Assembly (NCBI GenBank): GCA_964225175.1
Contig: CAXQNK010000132.1
Coordinates: 1-64,000 of the forward strand
Length of the DNA stretch: 64,000 nt
Origin: WTJD01 sp964225175
Lineage (GTDB): Bacteria > Pseudomonadota > Gammaproteobacteria > Xanthomonadales > SZUA-36
Direction of reading: 5' to 3'
Shown: positions 8,890 through 17,543 of the stretch, piece by piece
Numbering within the stretch: position 1 is the stretch's first letter
How the letters are laid out: every line of letters begins with the position of its first letter
Notes under the pieces: generated by a model
The model's input: the letters and a program-made list of their open reading frames with translations, nothing else
Told to the model about the DNA's origin: nothing
Databases searched by the model: none
Position numbers and translations under genes: made by a program

Positions 8890-10818
8890 TTAAGCGGCCG
8901 CTTTCTTGCGTGACTTGCCCTTCTTGCCTTTGCTCGGCTTTTCGAGTGCTTGCATTGCCCATGACTGAAATTCCGGCTGCCTGGGTGGCTCGTGGCCCGT
9001 TTCTCTCTTGCACCGTGACTTGAGCTCATCAACACTGCCACCAAAATCGAAGATGGGCGGCTTGCCCCTCTTCTTAGCCATCCGGCTTCGCAAGGCGCTG
9101 GTTTTTTTCTCGTCCACAACCATGTTCTCATCGAGTACCACGCCATATCGGCGAGCGCCTTCCACGGTGACCAGGCCGGCTTTCACGTCGAACGCAACGC
9201 GTTCGGCCGGGCGCTGCAATGGATCACCACAGCCTCCACCACCCCAGGTGTTGAAGTACAGGAGATCGTTTTCCTTCACTACGATTCGATCGCACTTTGA
9301 GGGCAGATTTTCGACAGTGCCGTCAGCGCGGTGCAGAATCTTCTCCGAGCGCCGCCCTGGCAACCCACCGGTCACCCCCCAAGGGTAAGTCAACCAGCGG
9401 TCATCGTGAATGGATATTTCACCATCCTCGAGGAATCGATAGCCCATGCTCAGTCCGTTCCCGCCCCGATGAAGCCCTGGCCCACCGCTGTCAGGAATGG
9501 TTTCGTACACTTCTATGCGCAGAGGGAAATAGCTCTCCAGGAACTCATTAGGGACGTTGGTAAAACTTGGCCATAATGAGTGACCGTCCGGCCCATCACC
9601 GAAGGGCTTGCCAGGAATTCCACCGAAACCGATGGAGTACAGCTGATACCACTCTCCGTTTTTGTCGTAGCCCGAATACATGAAGTGAGGACTGTCTGAG
9701 AAGCCGGCGCCACAGAGAAATTCCGGTGCGCCCTGCCCCAGAAGCCCGCCAAGCACGTCGAATATGCGTCCCAGCGCGTGAGTTCTGCAGGACAAGGCTG
9801 CCGGCTCCCTCGGTTTGAGCAGGGTTCCATAGGGAATCCTGACCTCCATTAGGTCATAAAAGCCGTCGTTAAACATGATCTGCGGATCAAAAACCATGAT
9901 CATGTAAACGCCGCAGAACATCTTGAACATCTCTTCGTTCAGGTAGAAATTGATGGAGCTGATGGACTGCGGATCGGTGCCCTCGAAGTCAAAAATAACC
10001 TTGCTGCCTTCCCGCCACATGGAGCACTTGATCTTGTAGGGCCCCATGCCGAGGCCGTCATCACAGACGTAATCCTCGAAGTGCTGCTTGGTCTCCGGCA
10101 CGGTGGTCTTGATCAGCTTGCCCATGGCCCGCTTGTTGCGTTCCAGCAACTCGTCGAGTGCAGAATAGAAAACGTCATCACCGAAACGCTCGGAAAGCTC
10201 GATGACTCGCTTCTCTGCCGTGCGGATGGCTGCGACCAGGGCATTGAAATCACTGCGATTCCAGTGCGGGAGCCGGCAGTTGTGCATGATGATATCGAGG
10301 ATGTCCTCCTGCAACTCGTCATTTTTGTAAATCTTGGTAGGGGGAATCCTTATACCCTCTTCGAAGATTTCCCTGGCATCCGTGGGCAGGCTGCCCGGCA
10401 CTTTTCCACCCACATCAGTCATGTGGCCGAACATGGCGGCATATGCAATGAGGCGCCCGTCCTTGAAAATGGGCCGCAGCAGCAGCCAGTCGTTGATGTG
10501 GCTGATGGCACCGTTACAGGAATACGGATCCGTGGTCAGAAACATGTCGCCTTCTTCGATGGTCCCGCCGTAGGCCTCCTTGAATCCGTAAATAAAGCTG
10601 CCGAACTGACCTACTACCATCTTGCCTTCCAGGTTGGCGATCATCGGAAACTCGTCATGCTGCTCCCGTATTCCCGGGGACATGGCGGTTCGGAACAGCA
10701 CAGCGTCCATCTCGTAACGCGCATTGACCATGGCGTTCTCAATGATATCGAGCGTGATCGGATCCATTTTGATCCGTTTGAAAGGACGCGGGTTGCTTTC
10801 AACTATTTTTGCAGGCAT
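8890..10818 (-). CDS. hyuB: Hydantoinase B / oxoprolinase-family subunit
   Basis: A 642-residue HyuB-type subunit. With HyuA it forms ATP-dependent enzymes that open cyclic amides such as N-methylhydantoin or 5-oxoproline, or carboxylate ketones. Family features: the DPITLDIIENAM start, DMFLTTDPY, HMTDVGGKVPGS, and the Gly-rich SGGPGLHRGGNG region in the second half. ATG at 10818 has AGGAG 8 bases upstream. The Lys-rich tail (KGKKGKSRKKAAA) is unusual and probably disordered. It follows hyuA by 19 bases, so the two are co-transcribed. The exact ring substrate cannot be assigned. Confidence 0.9.
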   Translation of the reverse strand: MPAKIVESNPRPFKRIKMDPITLDIIENAMVNARYEMDAVLFRTAMSPGIREQHDEFPMIANLEGKMVVGQFGSFIYGFKEAYGGTIEEGDMFLTTDPYSCNGAISHINDWLLLRPIFKDGRLIAYAAMFGHMTDVGGKVPGSLPTDAREIFEEGIRIPPTKIYKNDELQEDILDIIMHNCRLPHWNRSDFNALVAAIRTAEKRVIELSERFGDDVFYSALDELLERNKRAMGKLIKTTVPETKQHFEDYVCDDGLGMGPYKIKCSMWREGSKVIFDFEGTDPQSISSINFYLNEEMFKMFCGVYMIMVFDPQIMFNDGFYDLMEVRIPYGTLLKPREPAALSCRTHALGRIFDVLGGLLGQGAPEFLCGAGFSDSPHFMYSGYDKNGEWYQLYSIGFGGIPGKPFGDGPDGHSLWPSFTNVPNEFLESYFPLRIEVYETIPDSGGPGLHRGGNGLSMGYRFLEDGEISIHDDRWLTYPWGVTGGLPGRRSEKILHRADGTVENLPSKCDRIVVKENDLLYFNTWGGGGCGDPLQRPAERVAFDVKAGLVTVEGARRYGVVLDENMVVDEKKTSALRSRMAKKRGKPPIFDFGGSVDELKSRCKRETGHEPPRQPEFQSWAMQALEKPSKGKKGKSRKKAAA

Positions 10819-10837
10819 GTGCGTATCTCCTCTCTGC

Positions 10838-12895
10838 TCAGTCCGCTGGGTTTATCAGGATGTTGCCAAGCCCGTCGACGACGCCGACATGGCCTGGCAG
10901 GATGAGGGTAGTTGAGTCCATCTCAAGGACAATGGCAGGTCCGGAGACGTGGTTGCCAGCTTTCAACTGGCCGCGATCATACAGCGTTGCCTCCTGATCC
11001 TTGCCTTCGACGAACACCTTGGAGTGGCCAAGCACCGACTTGGCCAGCGGTTTCTTGCTGCCTCGTGAAACCTGCGTCGCGGAGATGTTGGCCTCTTTAC
11101 CCTGTGCAACCGCACGAAGATTGACCAACTCCTTATCGCTGTCGAGGGCGAAAGTGAAGAGCTGAGTGTGCATCTCGTCAAAAGGCGCGCCGATCACTTC
11201 GAGCCCTTTCTTTTTCAGATCCTTGAGATCAAAATCGACTGTCAGCAACAGGCCCTGGCCGTGATAGCGGATATCCGCCTGATAAGTCAGCGTACGATCC
11301 GATTTCCGCACACCTTCCTTGTCGAGCATTTTTTCTGCCTGTCGGGCCAGTTGCTCGAATATCTTCACCACCTGGCCCACGCTGGTATCACCAAAGCGAC
11401 GAATGAATGTGCGCGACGCTTCGTCGCGCACGCGTGTCGTGGCATCGCCGTAGGCACACAGCACGCCGGGTCCCGGAGGGATGATGACCGGCCAACTGTT
11501 CATCAGCTTGCCCAGCGCATTGGCGTGCAGGGGTCCGGCTCCGCCAAATCCGATCAACGCGAAGTCGCGCGGGTCGTAGCCTTTCTCAACTGATACCAGG
11601 CGCAGGGCTCCATACATGTTTTCGTTGACGATATCGATGATACCTGCCGCGGCTTTCTTCACGCTCAGACCCAGAGCCGCCGCAACCGGCTTGATGGCCG
11701 CCTCCGCGACATCCTTGCGAATCTCCATATCGCCGCCCAGGCGGACCTCCGTGGGCAGATAACCCAACACGACATTTGCGTCGGTGACCGTCGGCGCGTC
11801 TCCTCCCTTGTTGTACGCTGCAGGCCCTGGCTCTGCTCCGGCACTTTCCGGCCCCACGCGCAAAGCACCGGTGAGTTCCGGAACGTGCGCGATGGATCCA
11901 CCGCCAGCACCCACCGTTCTGACATCCACCGATGAGGCGCGAACCGTCACATCGCCAACGGTTGTTTCCCGCCGCAGTTGGGCCTTGCCGTCCTGCACCA
12001 ATGCGACGTCCGTGGAAGTGCCGCCCATATCGAAGGTCAGCACATCATCGAAGCCCGCCTGCTTGGCAATCCACACTGCACCGGAAACGCCTCCGGCGGG
12101 ACCACTCATCAGCAGGTTAACGGGATAATCCTGCGCCACTTTGGAAGACGCCATGCCGCCGTCTGATCTCAGAATGTGCAGTTTCACATCGCTCATTCGG
12201 CGCCGAAGTTTGCGCTGCAGATTACGCACGTAGGTAGCCACTTTTGGTCGCACGTAGGAGTTTGCGACGGTCGTGATGGTGCGCTCGTATTCCTGCATTT
12301 CCGGAACCACATCCGAAGACAGAGAGACGGGAATACCTGGCAGCGCCTCGCGGGCAATTTTTTTGACCTCACGTTCATTCGCGCCACTGGCATAGGAGTT
12401 GATCAGGGACACGGTCAGCGCCTCGATTTCCTCGCCCTTCAGTTTTTTCAATTCTTTTTTGAGTGGACCCTTCTTGAGTTTGCGCACGACCTTGCCATCC
12501 GCACCCATCCGCTCATCAGCTTCGACGGTACATGCCAGCGGTGCGAGGGGGTCGCTCTTGTTGTAAATGACCCAGCCACCGAGGCCGCCGGGCACGTACG
12601 AACGGGCGATCTGAAGCACCTGCTTGTATCCCAGGGTGGTCACCAGCCCCACCTTGGCACCGGTACCCGTCAGCACCGTGTTGGTGGCAACCGTGGTGCC
12701 ATGCATGACCTGGCTGATTTCCGTGGGGTCCACGTTGGCGTTGTCACAAACGCGCTCAATTCCATTCAGCACACCGATCGAAGAATCCTGGGGCGTGCTG
12801 GGCACTTTGGCGGTGTAGGTGGCTCCTGATTTTTCATCAACCAGCAGCAAATCTGTAAATGTTCCGCCGACATCTACTCCGAGACGATAAGACAT
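10838..12895 (-). CDS. hyuA: Hydantoinase A / oxoprolinase-family ATPase subunit
   Basis: A 685-residue HyuA-type subunit, the normal length, with the actin-like ATPase motifs: DVGGTFTD at residues 8-15, HGTTVATN, FDMGGTSTDVAL in the middle, GAGGGSIA and IGFGGAGPLHA. It binds and hydrolyses ATP while HyuB holds much of the substrate site. N-methylhydantoinase yields N-carbamoylsarcosine, the substrate of an isochorismatase-fold amidase; amidases of that type are encoded at 15127 and 24873, which favours a cyclic ureide or amide over a ketone. Start ATG at 12895 has GGAG 10 bases away. The palindrome at 12975 lies 80 bases upstream. Confidence 0.9.
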   Translation of the reverse strand: MSYRLGVDVGGTFTDLLLVDEKSGATYTAKVPSTPQDSSIGVLNGIERVCDNANVDPTEISQVMHGTTVATNTVLTGTGAKVGLVTTLGYKQVLQIARSYVPGGLGGWVIYNKSDPLAPLACTVEADERMGADGKVVRKLKKGPLKKELKKLKGEEIEALTVSLINSYASGANEREVKKIAREALPGIPVSLSSDVVPEMQEYERTITTVANSYVRPKVATYVRNLQRKLRRRMSDVKLHILRSDGGMASSKVAQDYPVNLLMSGPAGGVSGAVWIAKQAGFDDVLTFDMGGTSTDVALVQDGKAQLRRETTVGDVTVRASSVDVRTVGAGGGSIAHVPELTGALRVGPESAGAEPGPAAYNKGGDAPTVTDANVVLGYLPTEVRLGGDMEIRKDVAEAAIKPVAAALGLSVKKAAAGIIDIVNENMYGALRLVSVEKGYDPRDFALIGFGGAGPLHANALGKLMNSWPVIIPPGPGVLCAYGDATTRVRDEASRTFIRRFGDTSVGQVVKIFEQLARQAEKMLDKEGVRKSDRTLTYQADIRYHGQGLLLTVDFDLKDLKKKGLEVIGAPFDEMHTQLFTFALDSDKELVNLRAVAQGKEANISATQVSRGSKKPLAKSVLGHSKVFVEGKDQEATLYDRGQLKAGNHVSGPAIVLEMDSTTLILPGHVGVVDGLGNILINPAD

Positions 12896-12974
12896 GAGGC
12901 GTCTACTCCATCGTTCCTGTTTAACTGGGCATATCCCGGTTATGAAAGACGTACCGGAATGCGCGTCGTCCCAT

Positions 12975-12988
12975 CATTGTATACAATG
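12975..12988. promoter_or_regulatory. Palindrome CATTGTATACAATG in divergent promoter
   Basis: A perfect 14-bp palindrome between hyuA (minus) and the CoA-transferase at 13077 (plus), nearly midway: 80 and 89 bases from the two starts. It contains the element at 8781-8792 in full. It probably controls both genes. Confidence 0.65.
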
Positions 12989-13076
12989 CCATTCGCTTGT
13001 TCTACACGCTTATTGACGGTGTGTTCAGGTCGCTCGCGCCGCGATGAGCACCGCACCGGAATTCGGAGAGATCACA

Positions 13077-14267
13077 ATGAAACTTCAGCCATTGAGCGGT
13101 ATGCGCGTACTGGCAATCGAGCAATTTGGAGCAGGTCCTTATGGCTCTATGTACCTCGCCGACCTTGGCGCCGAAGTCATCAAGCTGGAAAACCGCAGCA
13201 CTGGCGGTGATCCCTCGCGACAGACGGGTGAGAAAGTCCTGGCTTCGGACGACAGCGCCTATTTCCAGGCCTTCAACCTCAATAAACGCAGCGTGACCCT
13301 CAACCTCAAAATCCCCAGGGGCCAGGCACTGCTGCATGGATTGGTTAAACGCTCTGATGTCGTTTGGAACAATCTGCGGGGCAATCAGCCCCGGCGACTG
13401 GGACTTGACTACGAGGGATTGAAAAACATCAATCCAAATATTGTTTGCACCCACATTTCGGCCTATGGCCGAGACAACGATCGGGCCGACTGGCCCGGAT
13501 ACGACTACCTCATGCAGGCCGAATGCGGATTCCTGGAATTGACCGGTGAGCCGGATTCACCGCCTGCCCGTTTTGGTCTGTCAATGATCGACTTCATGAC
13601 CGGCACCGTCGCTGCGATGGGCACACTCGCCGCATTGATGGGACGGGAAAAAAACGGCGGGTGCGATGTCGATGTCAGCCTGTTCGACGTGGCCTTGCAT
13701 CAACTGAGTTACCCCGGCACCTGGTATATGAACCACGGCATCAGGACCACGCGAGTTGCGCGCAGCGGGCACCCCTCCAATGCACCCGTGCAGCTTTATA
13801 CGACAGGGGACGGCTGGATCTTCATCATGTGCATGACACAGAAGTTTTGGTTGTTACTGCTGGAAACGCTGGAAGCCCCGGAGTTGGCTGAAGACCCGAG
13901 ATTTCTCAGCATGCAGGACCGGCACCGGAATCGAGAGGAACTGACACCGGTTCTCGACGCACTGTTTCGGGCTCGCGCCACCGATGAATGGATAGAACGC
14001 CTGCAGTCAAGGGTTCCCGTCGCGCCCGTATACGACTTGCCTAAGGCGCTCGATAACCCCTTCGTTGAAGACATCGAAATGATCCAGGACATGCCTTACC
14101 GAGACCAGGGCACCCTGCGGACGCTGCGCAACCCGATCAAGCTGGATGGCAGCAGACTGCGGGGCACCCCAGGCCATGGGCTGGGCGAGGACAATGCATT
14201 AATTTACGGCGATCTTCTCGGATTGACAGAATCACTCGACACGCTCATTGACGACGACGTCATCTGA
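13077..14267 (+). CDS. CaiB/BaiF family CoA-transferase
   Basis: About 396 residues, a full-length family III CoA-transferase: GMRVLAIEQFGAGPYGSMYL, then DLGAEVIKLE near the N-terminus, and the expected catalytic Asp at residue 172 (LSMIDF). ATG at 13077 has GGAGAG 6 bases upstream and is preferred to the ATG at 13044, which has no such site. Divergent from hyuA across the palindrome at 12975, so both are probably induced together. With the minus-strand CoA-transferase at 7504 it suggests more than one acid in the left pathway is handled as a CoA thioester. Substrate not readable. Confidence 0.9.
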   Translation: MKLQPLSGMRVLAIEQFGAGPYGSMYLADLGAEVIKLENRSTGGDPSRQTGEKVLASDDSAYFQAFNLNKRSVTLNLKIPRGQALLHGLVKRSDVVWNNLRGNQPRRLGLDYEGLKNINPNIVCTHISAYGRDNDRADWPGYDYLMQAECGFLELTGEPDSPPARFGLSMIDFMTGTVAAMGTLAALMGREKNGGCDVDVSLFDVALHQLSYPGTWYMNHGIRTTRVARSGHPSNAPVQLYTTGDGWIFIMCMTQKFWLLLLETLEAPELAEDPRFLSMQDRHRNREELTPVLDALFRARATDEWIERLQSRVPVAPVYDLPKALDNPFVEDIEMIQDMPYRDQGTLRTLRNPIKLDGSRLRGTPGHGLGEDNALIYGDLLGLTESLDTLIDDDVI

Positions 14268-14289
14268 GAGAACGTCCAGACCGGGCGCG

Positions 14290-15093
14290 TCAGTGCTTCT
14301 CCAGGAACGAAAACAGCAGATCGCAAAACGCGATCTTCTCCTCTTTTCCCGCCACCACGTGGGCTACACTTTCCATGAGCACTCCCGTGGCATTGGGCAA
14401 GCCCTCCTCCAGAGGCAATGTGGTCCTCGGGCCCGTTATCACGTCCTGCCCCGCATGCAAAACCAGCGTTGGGCAGTGAATTTCACCCAAACGGTCTCGG
14501 ATATCATGTCCATTGCAGGCCTCGATGAACCGCAGATGGGCCTGCAGGCGACCATTCAGGATACCCCCGACTCCGTTGGGCCCCAGCAGTTTGTCTCGAT
14601 TTTGAATGTAGTAATCCGGGCGGAAGGAATAGACGGCCACCAATTCCTGGAAGGCCGCCCAACCGGCCTGCTCATGCATGGTTCCCAGGGCGTTGAGCTG
14701 ATCTTTCAGGCAAGCGTCTGAATGCACCCAGCAGCCCATGTTGACCATGCTGCGAACCAGGTCGGGACGTTTCAGTGCTACATATTGACCAATGCAGGCG
14801 CCCATGCCCACCAGGCCGACGAATCGAACGTTTTTCCATTCAAGGTGATCCAGCAATGCGATCATGTCATCGGCATAAAGTTGGGTGCTCGGTGTCATGC
14901 TCAGATCGTCTGTTGATTCTCCGATACCCCGATAATCAATGATGAGCACAGAGTATTGATCGGTTATGCCTCGCGCGAGGTAGTGCGAGCGACCATGACA
15001 AAATGTGTCCCAGCCACCGATGTAGACGACGGGTGGTCCGCTGCCGTGGACTTCGTAGTACATCTCGTGGTTATTGATGTTCGCGGTAGGCAT
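14290..15093 (-). CDS. Alpha/beta-hydrolase-fold protein without nucleophile Ser
   Basis: A 267-residue alpha/beta-hydrolase fold. The oxyanion-loop region (VYIGGWD, 23-29) and the IIDYRGIGES strand are normal. At the nucleophile elbow, where relatives read GHSMGG, this protein reads LVGMGA (94-99), so the Ser position is Gly 96; Cys 100 lies nearby. A late His (SVAHVV) remains. It may be non-hydrolytic, use another residue, or bind without catalysis. Start has GGAG upstream. It follows the amidase gene at 15127 by 33 bases on the same strand and is surely co-transcribed, sharing the operator at 15805. Two other hydrolases here (33783, 47420) also lack Ser. Confidence 0.85.
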   Translation of the reverse strand: MPTANINNHEMYYEVHGSGPPVVYIGGWDTFCHGRSHYLARGITDQYSVLIIDYRGIGESTDDLSMTPSTQLYADDMIALLDHLEWKNVRFVGLVGMGACIGQYVALKRPDLVRSMVNMGCWVHSDACLKDQLNALGTMHEQAGWAAFQELVAVYSFRPDYYIQNRDKLLGPNGVGGILNGRLQAHLRFIEACNGHDIRDRLGEIHCPTLVLHAGQDVITGPRTTLPLEEGLPNATGVLMESVAHVVAGKEEKIAFCDLLFSFLEKH

Positions 15094-15126
15094 GGTGGTT
15101 CTCCAAAGATGGTGTCGCCGGCGGGC

Positions 15127-15762
15127 TCAGCCCCGGGGCGGCAAACTGGAAAAATGGTTGAGTACATCTTCTAGCTTGACGACGTCCGCATAGCGTCGCC
15201 CGACATCGCGCAGGTTATCCCAGTGCGGGCCCTCATCCTGGTCCCCACAACAATCCTCGGGCACGATGGTGCGATAACCAAAGGAAAAACTGTCCACGAT
15301 CGAAGCGCGAACACAACCGCTGGTCGTGCAACCGGTAATGATGGTGGTGTCCACTCCCCTCTTGGTCAACCAGGTGGGCAGAGGTGTCCGGAAAAATATC
15401 GATGGTGCACTCTTGGTGAATTCAAAGACATACTCCGGATCAGAGATCCTGGGGTCAAAGTCCGTGCAGGGGTGGCCGCGGTAAAAACTGCCGTCGTAGA
15501 GCGAGGAAATCTTCCAGTGGGCCATGTCTTCCGGTCCTTTCCAGGCAACACGGCAGGAGGCGACGGGAATCCCATGACGTTTTGCAGCTGCCAGCAGAGT
15601 CGCCGTGTTGTCCACTGCCCGTTGCACATGTGCAGAGCGGCCCAGTGGGCTGCTGGCGTCAGTGAAGCCTTTCTGCAGATCAACGATCAGGACAGCACAA
15701 CGATCTCCAAACCCTATCGGCTGCTGTCCGTAACCGGCTTTTTCAAATTGATCCACGCTCAC
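15127..15762 (-). CDS. Isochorismatase-family amidase, N-carbamoylsarcosine-amidase-like
   Basis: A 211-residue cysteine hydrolase of the isochorismatase fold. The triad is complete: Asp 28 (VDLQKGF), Lys 117 (FTKSA) and nucleophile Cys 150 (TTSGCVRAS). The GFGDRCAVLIVDLQKGFTD start and TTSGC elbow match N-carbamoylsarcosine and maleamate amidases, which split an amide or carbamoyl group, releasing ammonia. It could process the HyuA/HyuB product. Annotated from GTG 15762; GTG 15756 is better spaced from AGGGGA. First gene of a two-gene operon with the hydrolase at 14290; divergent from a second isochorismatase-type gene across the operator at 15805. Confidence 0.88.
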   Translation of the reverse strand: MSVDQFEKAGYGQQPIGFGDRCAVLIVDLQKGFTDASSPLGRSAHVQRAVDNTATLLAAAKRHGIPVASCRVAWKGPEDMAHWKISSLYDGSFYRGHPCTDFDPRISDPEYVFEFTKSAPSIFFRTPLPTWLTKRGVDTTIITGCTTSGCVRASIVDSFSFGYRTIVPEDCCGDQDEGPHWDNLRDVGRRYADVVKLEDVLNHFSSLPPRG

Positions 15763-15804
15763 TCCCCTGCCGCTCGCGAGTGCATTGCCGCACTATTTGA
15801 GCTA

Positions 15805-15820
15805 AATTGTCCGAACATTT
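15805..15820. promoter_or_regulatory. AATTGTCCGAACATTT, putative GntR operator
   Basis: It differs at one base from the 16-mer at 17472-17487 and shares TTGTCCGnACA with 4802 and 23107. It lies between two divergent isochorismatase-type genes, 20 bases before the plus-strand start and 43 before the minus-strand start, well placed to repress both. Confidence 0.6.
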
Positions 15821-15839
15821 CAAGCCAATCCGAAAAACC

Positions 15840-16505
15840 ATGAAGCCCACGTTTATCGACGCATTCACTGAAGCGGTCAATTTGACCCCGGAAACCACCG
15901 CCCTGCTGGTCGTGGACATGCAAAACGCCACCGGCAACCGCCATATGGGCCTGGGCGCGCTGCTTGAGCGCGAAGGAAGAGCTGCAGAAGCCGGATACCG
16001 ATTTGCGCGCATTGAAGACTTGCTGATTCCCAATATACAACGTCTCCTCAAAGCTTTTCGGGACACCCGTGCGCGGGTCATATTCATCACCTATGGCGCT
16101 AATCTCGAGGACTGCAGCGATGTCTCCAGGCCGATTCAGAACATTGTTCGCGCCACCAGCAATATCGAAGGGCATCCAGAGCATGAAATCGTCGCTGACC
16201 TGGCACCTGAACAGGGGGAACTGGTGATCAACAAAACCACCATGGGCGCTTTTCGCTCGACCGCCCTGGACACGCACCTGCGCGCAATGGGAATCCGGAC
16301 GGTGGTCACGGTGGGCGTGTCGACCAACAACTGCGTTGCCATGACCGCCATGGAGGCCCGCGATCTTCAGTATGACGTCATCGTGGTCAGCGACGCGACC
16401 GGCACGGACAGCGATGCCATGCAGGATGCATCGCTGACCATGCTGAGAAGGCTCTGGTCGACCGTACTGTCCACCGACGAGGTGATGGCTGCCCTGGAAA
16501 CCTGA
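15840..16505 (+). CDS. Isochorismatase-family hydrolase
   Basis: About 221 residues. The cysteine-hydrolase triad is present: Asp 26 (VVDMQNA), Lys 132 (INKTTMGAF) and Cys 165 (GVSTNNCV). The STNNC elbow and MQNA motif set it in a different branch from the TTSGC amidases at 15127 and 24873, closer to peroxyureidoacrylate/ureidoacrylate or biuret-type amidohydrolases. ATG at 15840 is chosen over an upstream TTG that lies inside the operator. It shares a divergent promoter with the other amidase and is followed 37 bases later by the EamA permease gene, likely its operon partner. The substrate is probably a small amide or carbamate (inference). Confidence 0.88.
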   Translation: MKPTFIDAFTEAVNLTPETTALLVVDMQNATGNRHMGLGALLEREGRAAEAGYRFARIEDLLIPNIQRLLKAFRDTRARVIFITYGANLEDCSDVSRPIQNIVRATSNIEGHPEHEIVADLAPEQGELVINKTTMGAFRSTALDTHLRAMGIRTVVTVGVSTNNCVAMTAMEARDLQYDVIVVSDATGTDSDAMQDASLTMLRRLWSTVLSTDEVMAALET

Positions 16506-16542
16506 GCGGGAACATGTCACACCGCGACCGAGCGCAATAGAC

Positions 16543-17448
16543 ATGCTGGCGGGTACCTCCCGGTTCCTGGGCATTGTGTATACCAGCCTGGGCGCTGTGA
16601 TGTTGTCCAGCAAGGGCATTTTCGCGAAGCTGCTGTTCGCCCAGGGCGTGGATTTCGAAACGGTAGTCGCTGTGCGTTCTGTCCTCGCGATACCCGGTTT
16701 CTTACTCCTGGCAGCGCTCTCAGGCCAACGGCATCGACTCTCCGAGGCCAGGCCGGCTCACTACTTATTGGCCATTGCCGCTGGCCTGGCTTGTTACTAC
16801 CTCGGCGCCATGGCCAATTTCTACGCGTTGACCCGAATTGATGCCAGCATAGAACGCGCGTTGCTCTACACTTATCCTGCCGTGGTGACCCTTGCGATTT
16901 GGCTGCGACACCCCACCCGGGAGATGGGAAGAATCCTCTTGGCGCTGACCCTGACCATGGGCGGTATTCTTCTGACCGTGGGCATGCTGAACCAGGACCT
17001 GCCACCTCAGGATCTGGTGGGTGTCGGTTGGGTGTTGTTCTGTTCGCTGACCATCGCCTTCTACTTCATCGTCGCTGCGCGACTGAGCCTGACGCTTGGC
17101 TCCGCCAATTTCACATGTATCGCGATGGGTGCCGCTGGATTGGCATTCGCCACACACTACGAGTTATCCCAGGGCTGGCAATCTTTGCGTTTAAATGATG
17201 AAGCATGGGCTCTGATGATCACGCTGGTGGTTTTCGCCACGGTCACCCCGTTGGTGTTGGTGGCTGCCGGCCTGCGTCGCATTGGCGCACAGAGGGCCGC
17301 CATTACCAGCACGGTAGCGCCCGCCAGCGCCGTCCTGCTAGCGACCTCGGTACTCGATGAATCCATCGATGGTTCCCAATTGCTGGGCATCGGCCTGATC
17401 GTGATCGGCATATTGATCATTGAATTGCGCCCTGCACCGAGATCCTGA
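16543..17448 (+). CDS. EamA/DMT-superfamily membrane transporter
   Basis: A 301-residue inner-membrane protein with about 10 hydrophobic helices in two EamA repeats (roughly residues 8-140 and 150-295). The first repeat has a SKGIFAKLLF helix; the second ends with the P-A-S-A region (TVAPASAVLLATSVLDE) usual for drug/metabolite transporters. Members export or exchange amino acids, purines or other metabolites. It follows the amidase at 15840 on the same strand with no promoter-like gap, so it probably moves a substrate or end product of that pathway. Direction and cargo unknown. Confidence 0.88.
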   Translation: MLAGTSRFLGIVYTSLGAVMLSSKGIFAKLLFAQGVDFETVVAVRSVLAIPGFLLLAALSGQRHRLSEARPAHYLLAIAAGLACYYLGAMANFYALTRIDASIERALLYTYPAVVTLAIWLRHPTREMGRILLALTLTMGGILLTVGMLNQDLPPQDLVGVGWVLFCSLTIAFYFIVAARLSLTLGSANFTCIAMGAAGLAFATHYELSQGWQSLRLNDEAWALMITLVVFATVTPLVLVAAGLRRIGAQRAAITSTVAPASAVLLATSVLDESIDGSQLLGIGLIVIGILIIELRPAPRS

Positions 17449-17471
17449 ACGCTGTCAAAGACGGTACCTTT

Positions 17472-17487
17472 AATTGTCCGTACATTT
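17472..17487. promoter_or_regulatory. AATTGTCCGTACATTT, putative GntR operator
   Basis: It lies 57 bases upstream of the TauD-type gene. Fifteen of 16 bases match the element at 15805-15820, and its core equals the reverse complement of the GntR-adjacent site at 23107. Confidence 0.6.
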
Positions 17488-17543
17488 GACTTCTTTTAGC
17501 CAAAGCATACAATTTGCACAGATCAGATATCGGAGACAGTGAC

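Noticed and set aside
10081..10905. A 274-codon open frame antisense to hyuB
   Set aside because: Shadow of hyuB; no motif.
10838..12895. Calling hyuA/hyuB an acetone or acetophenone carboxylase
   Set aside because: Those have extra subunits, absent here; the nearby amidases fit the hydantoinase type better, though the substrate is not proven.
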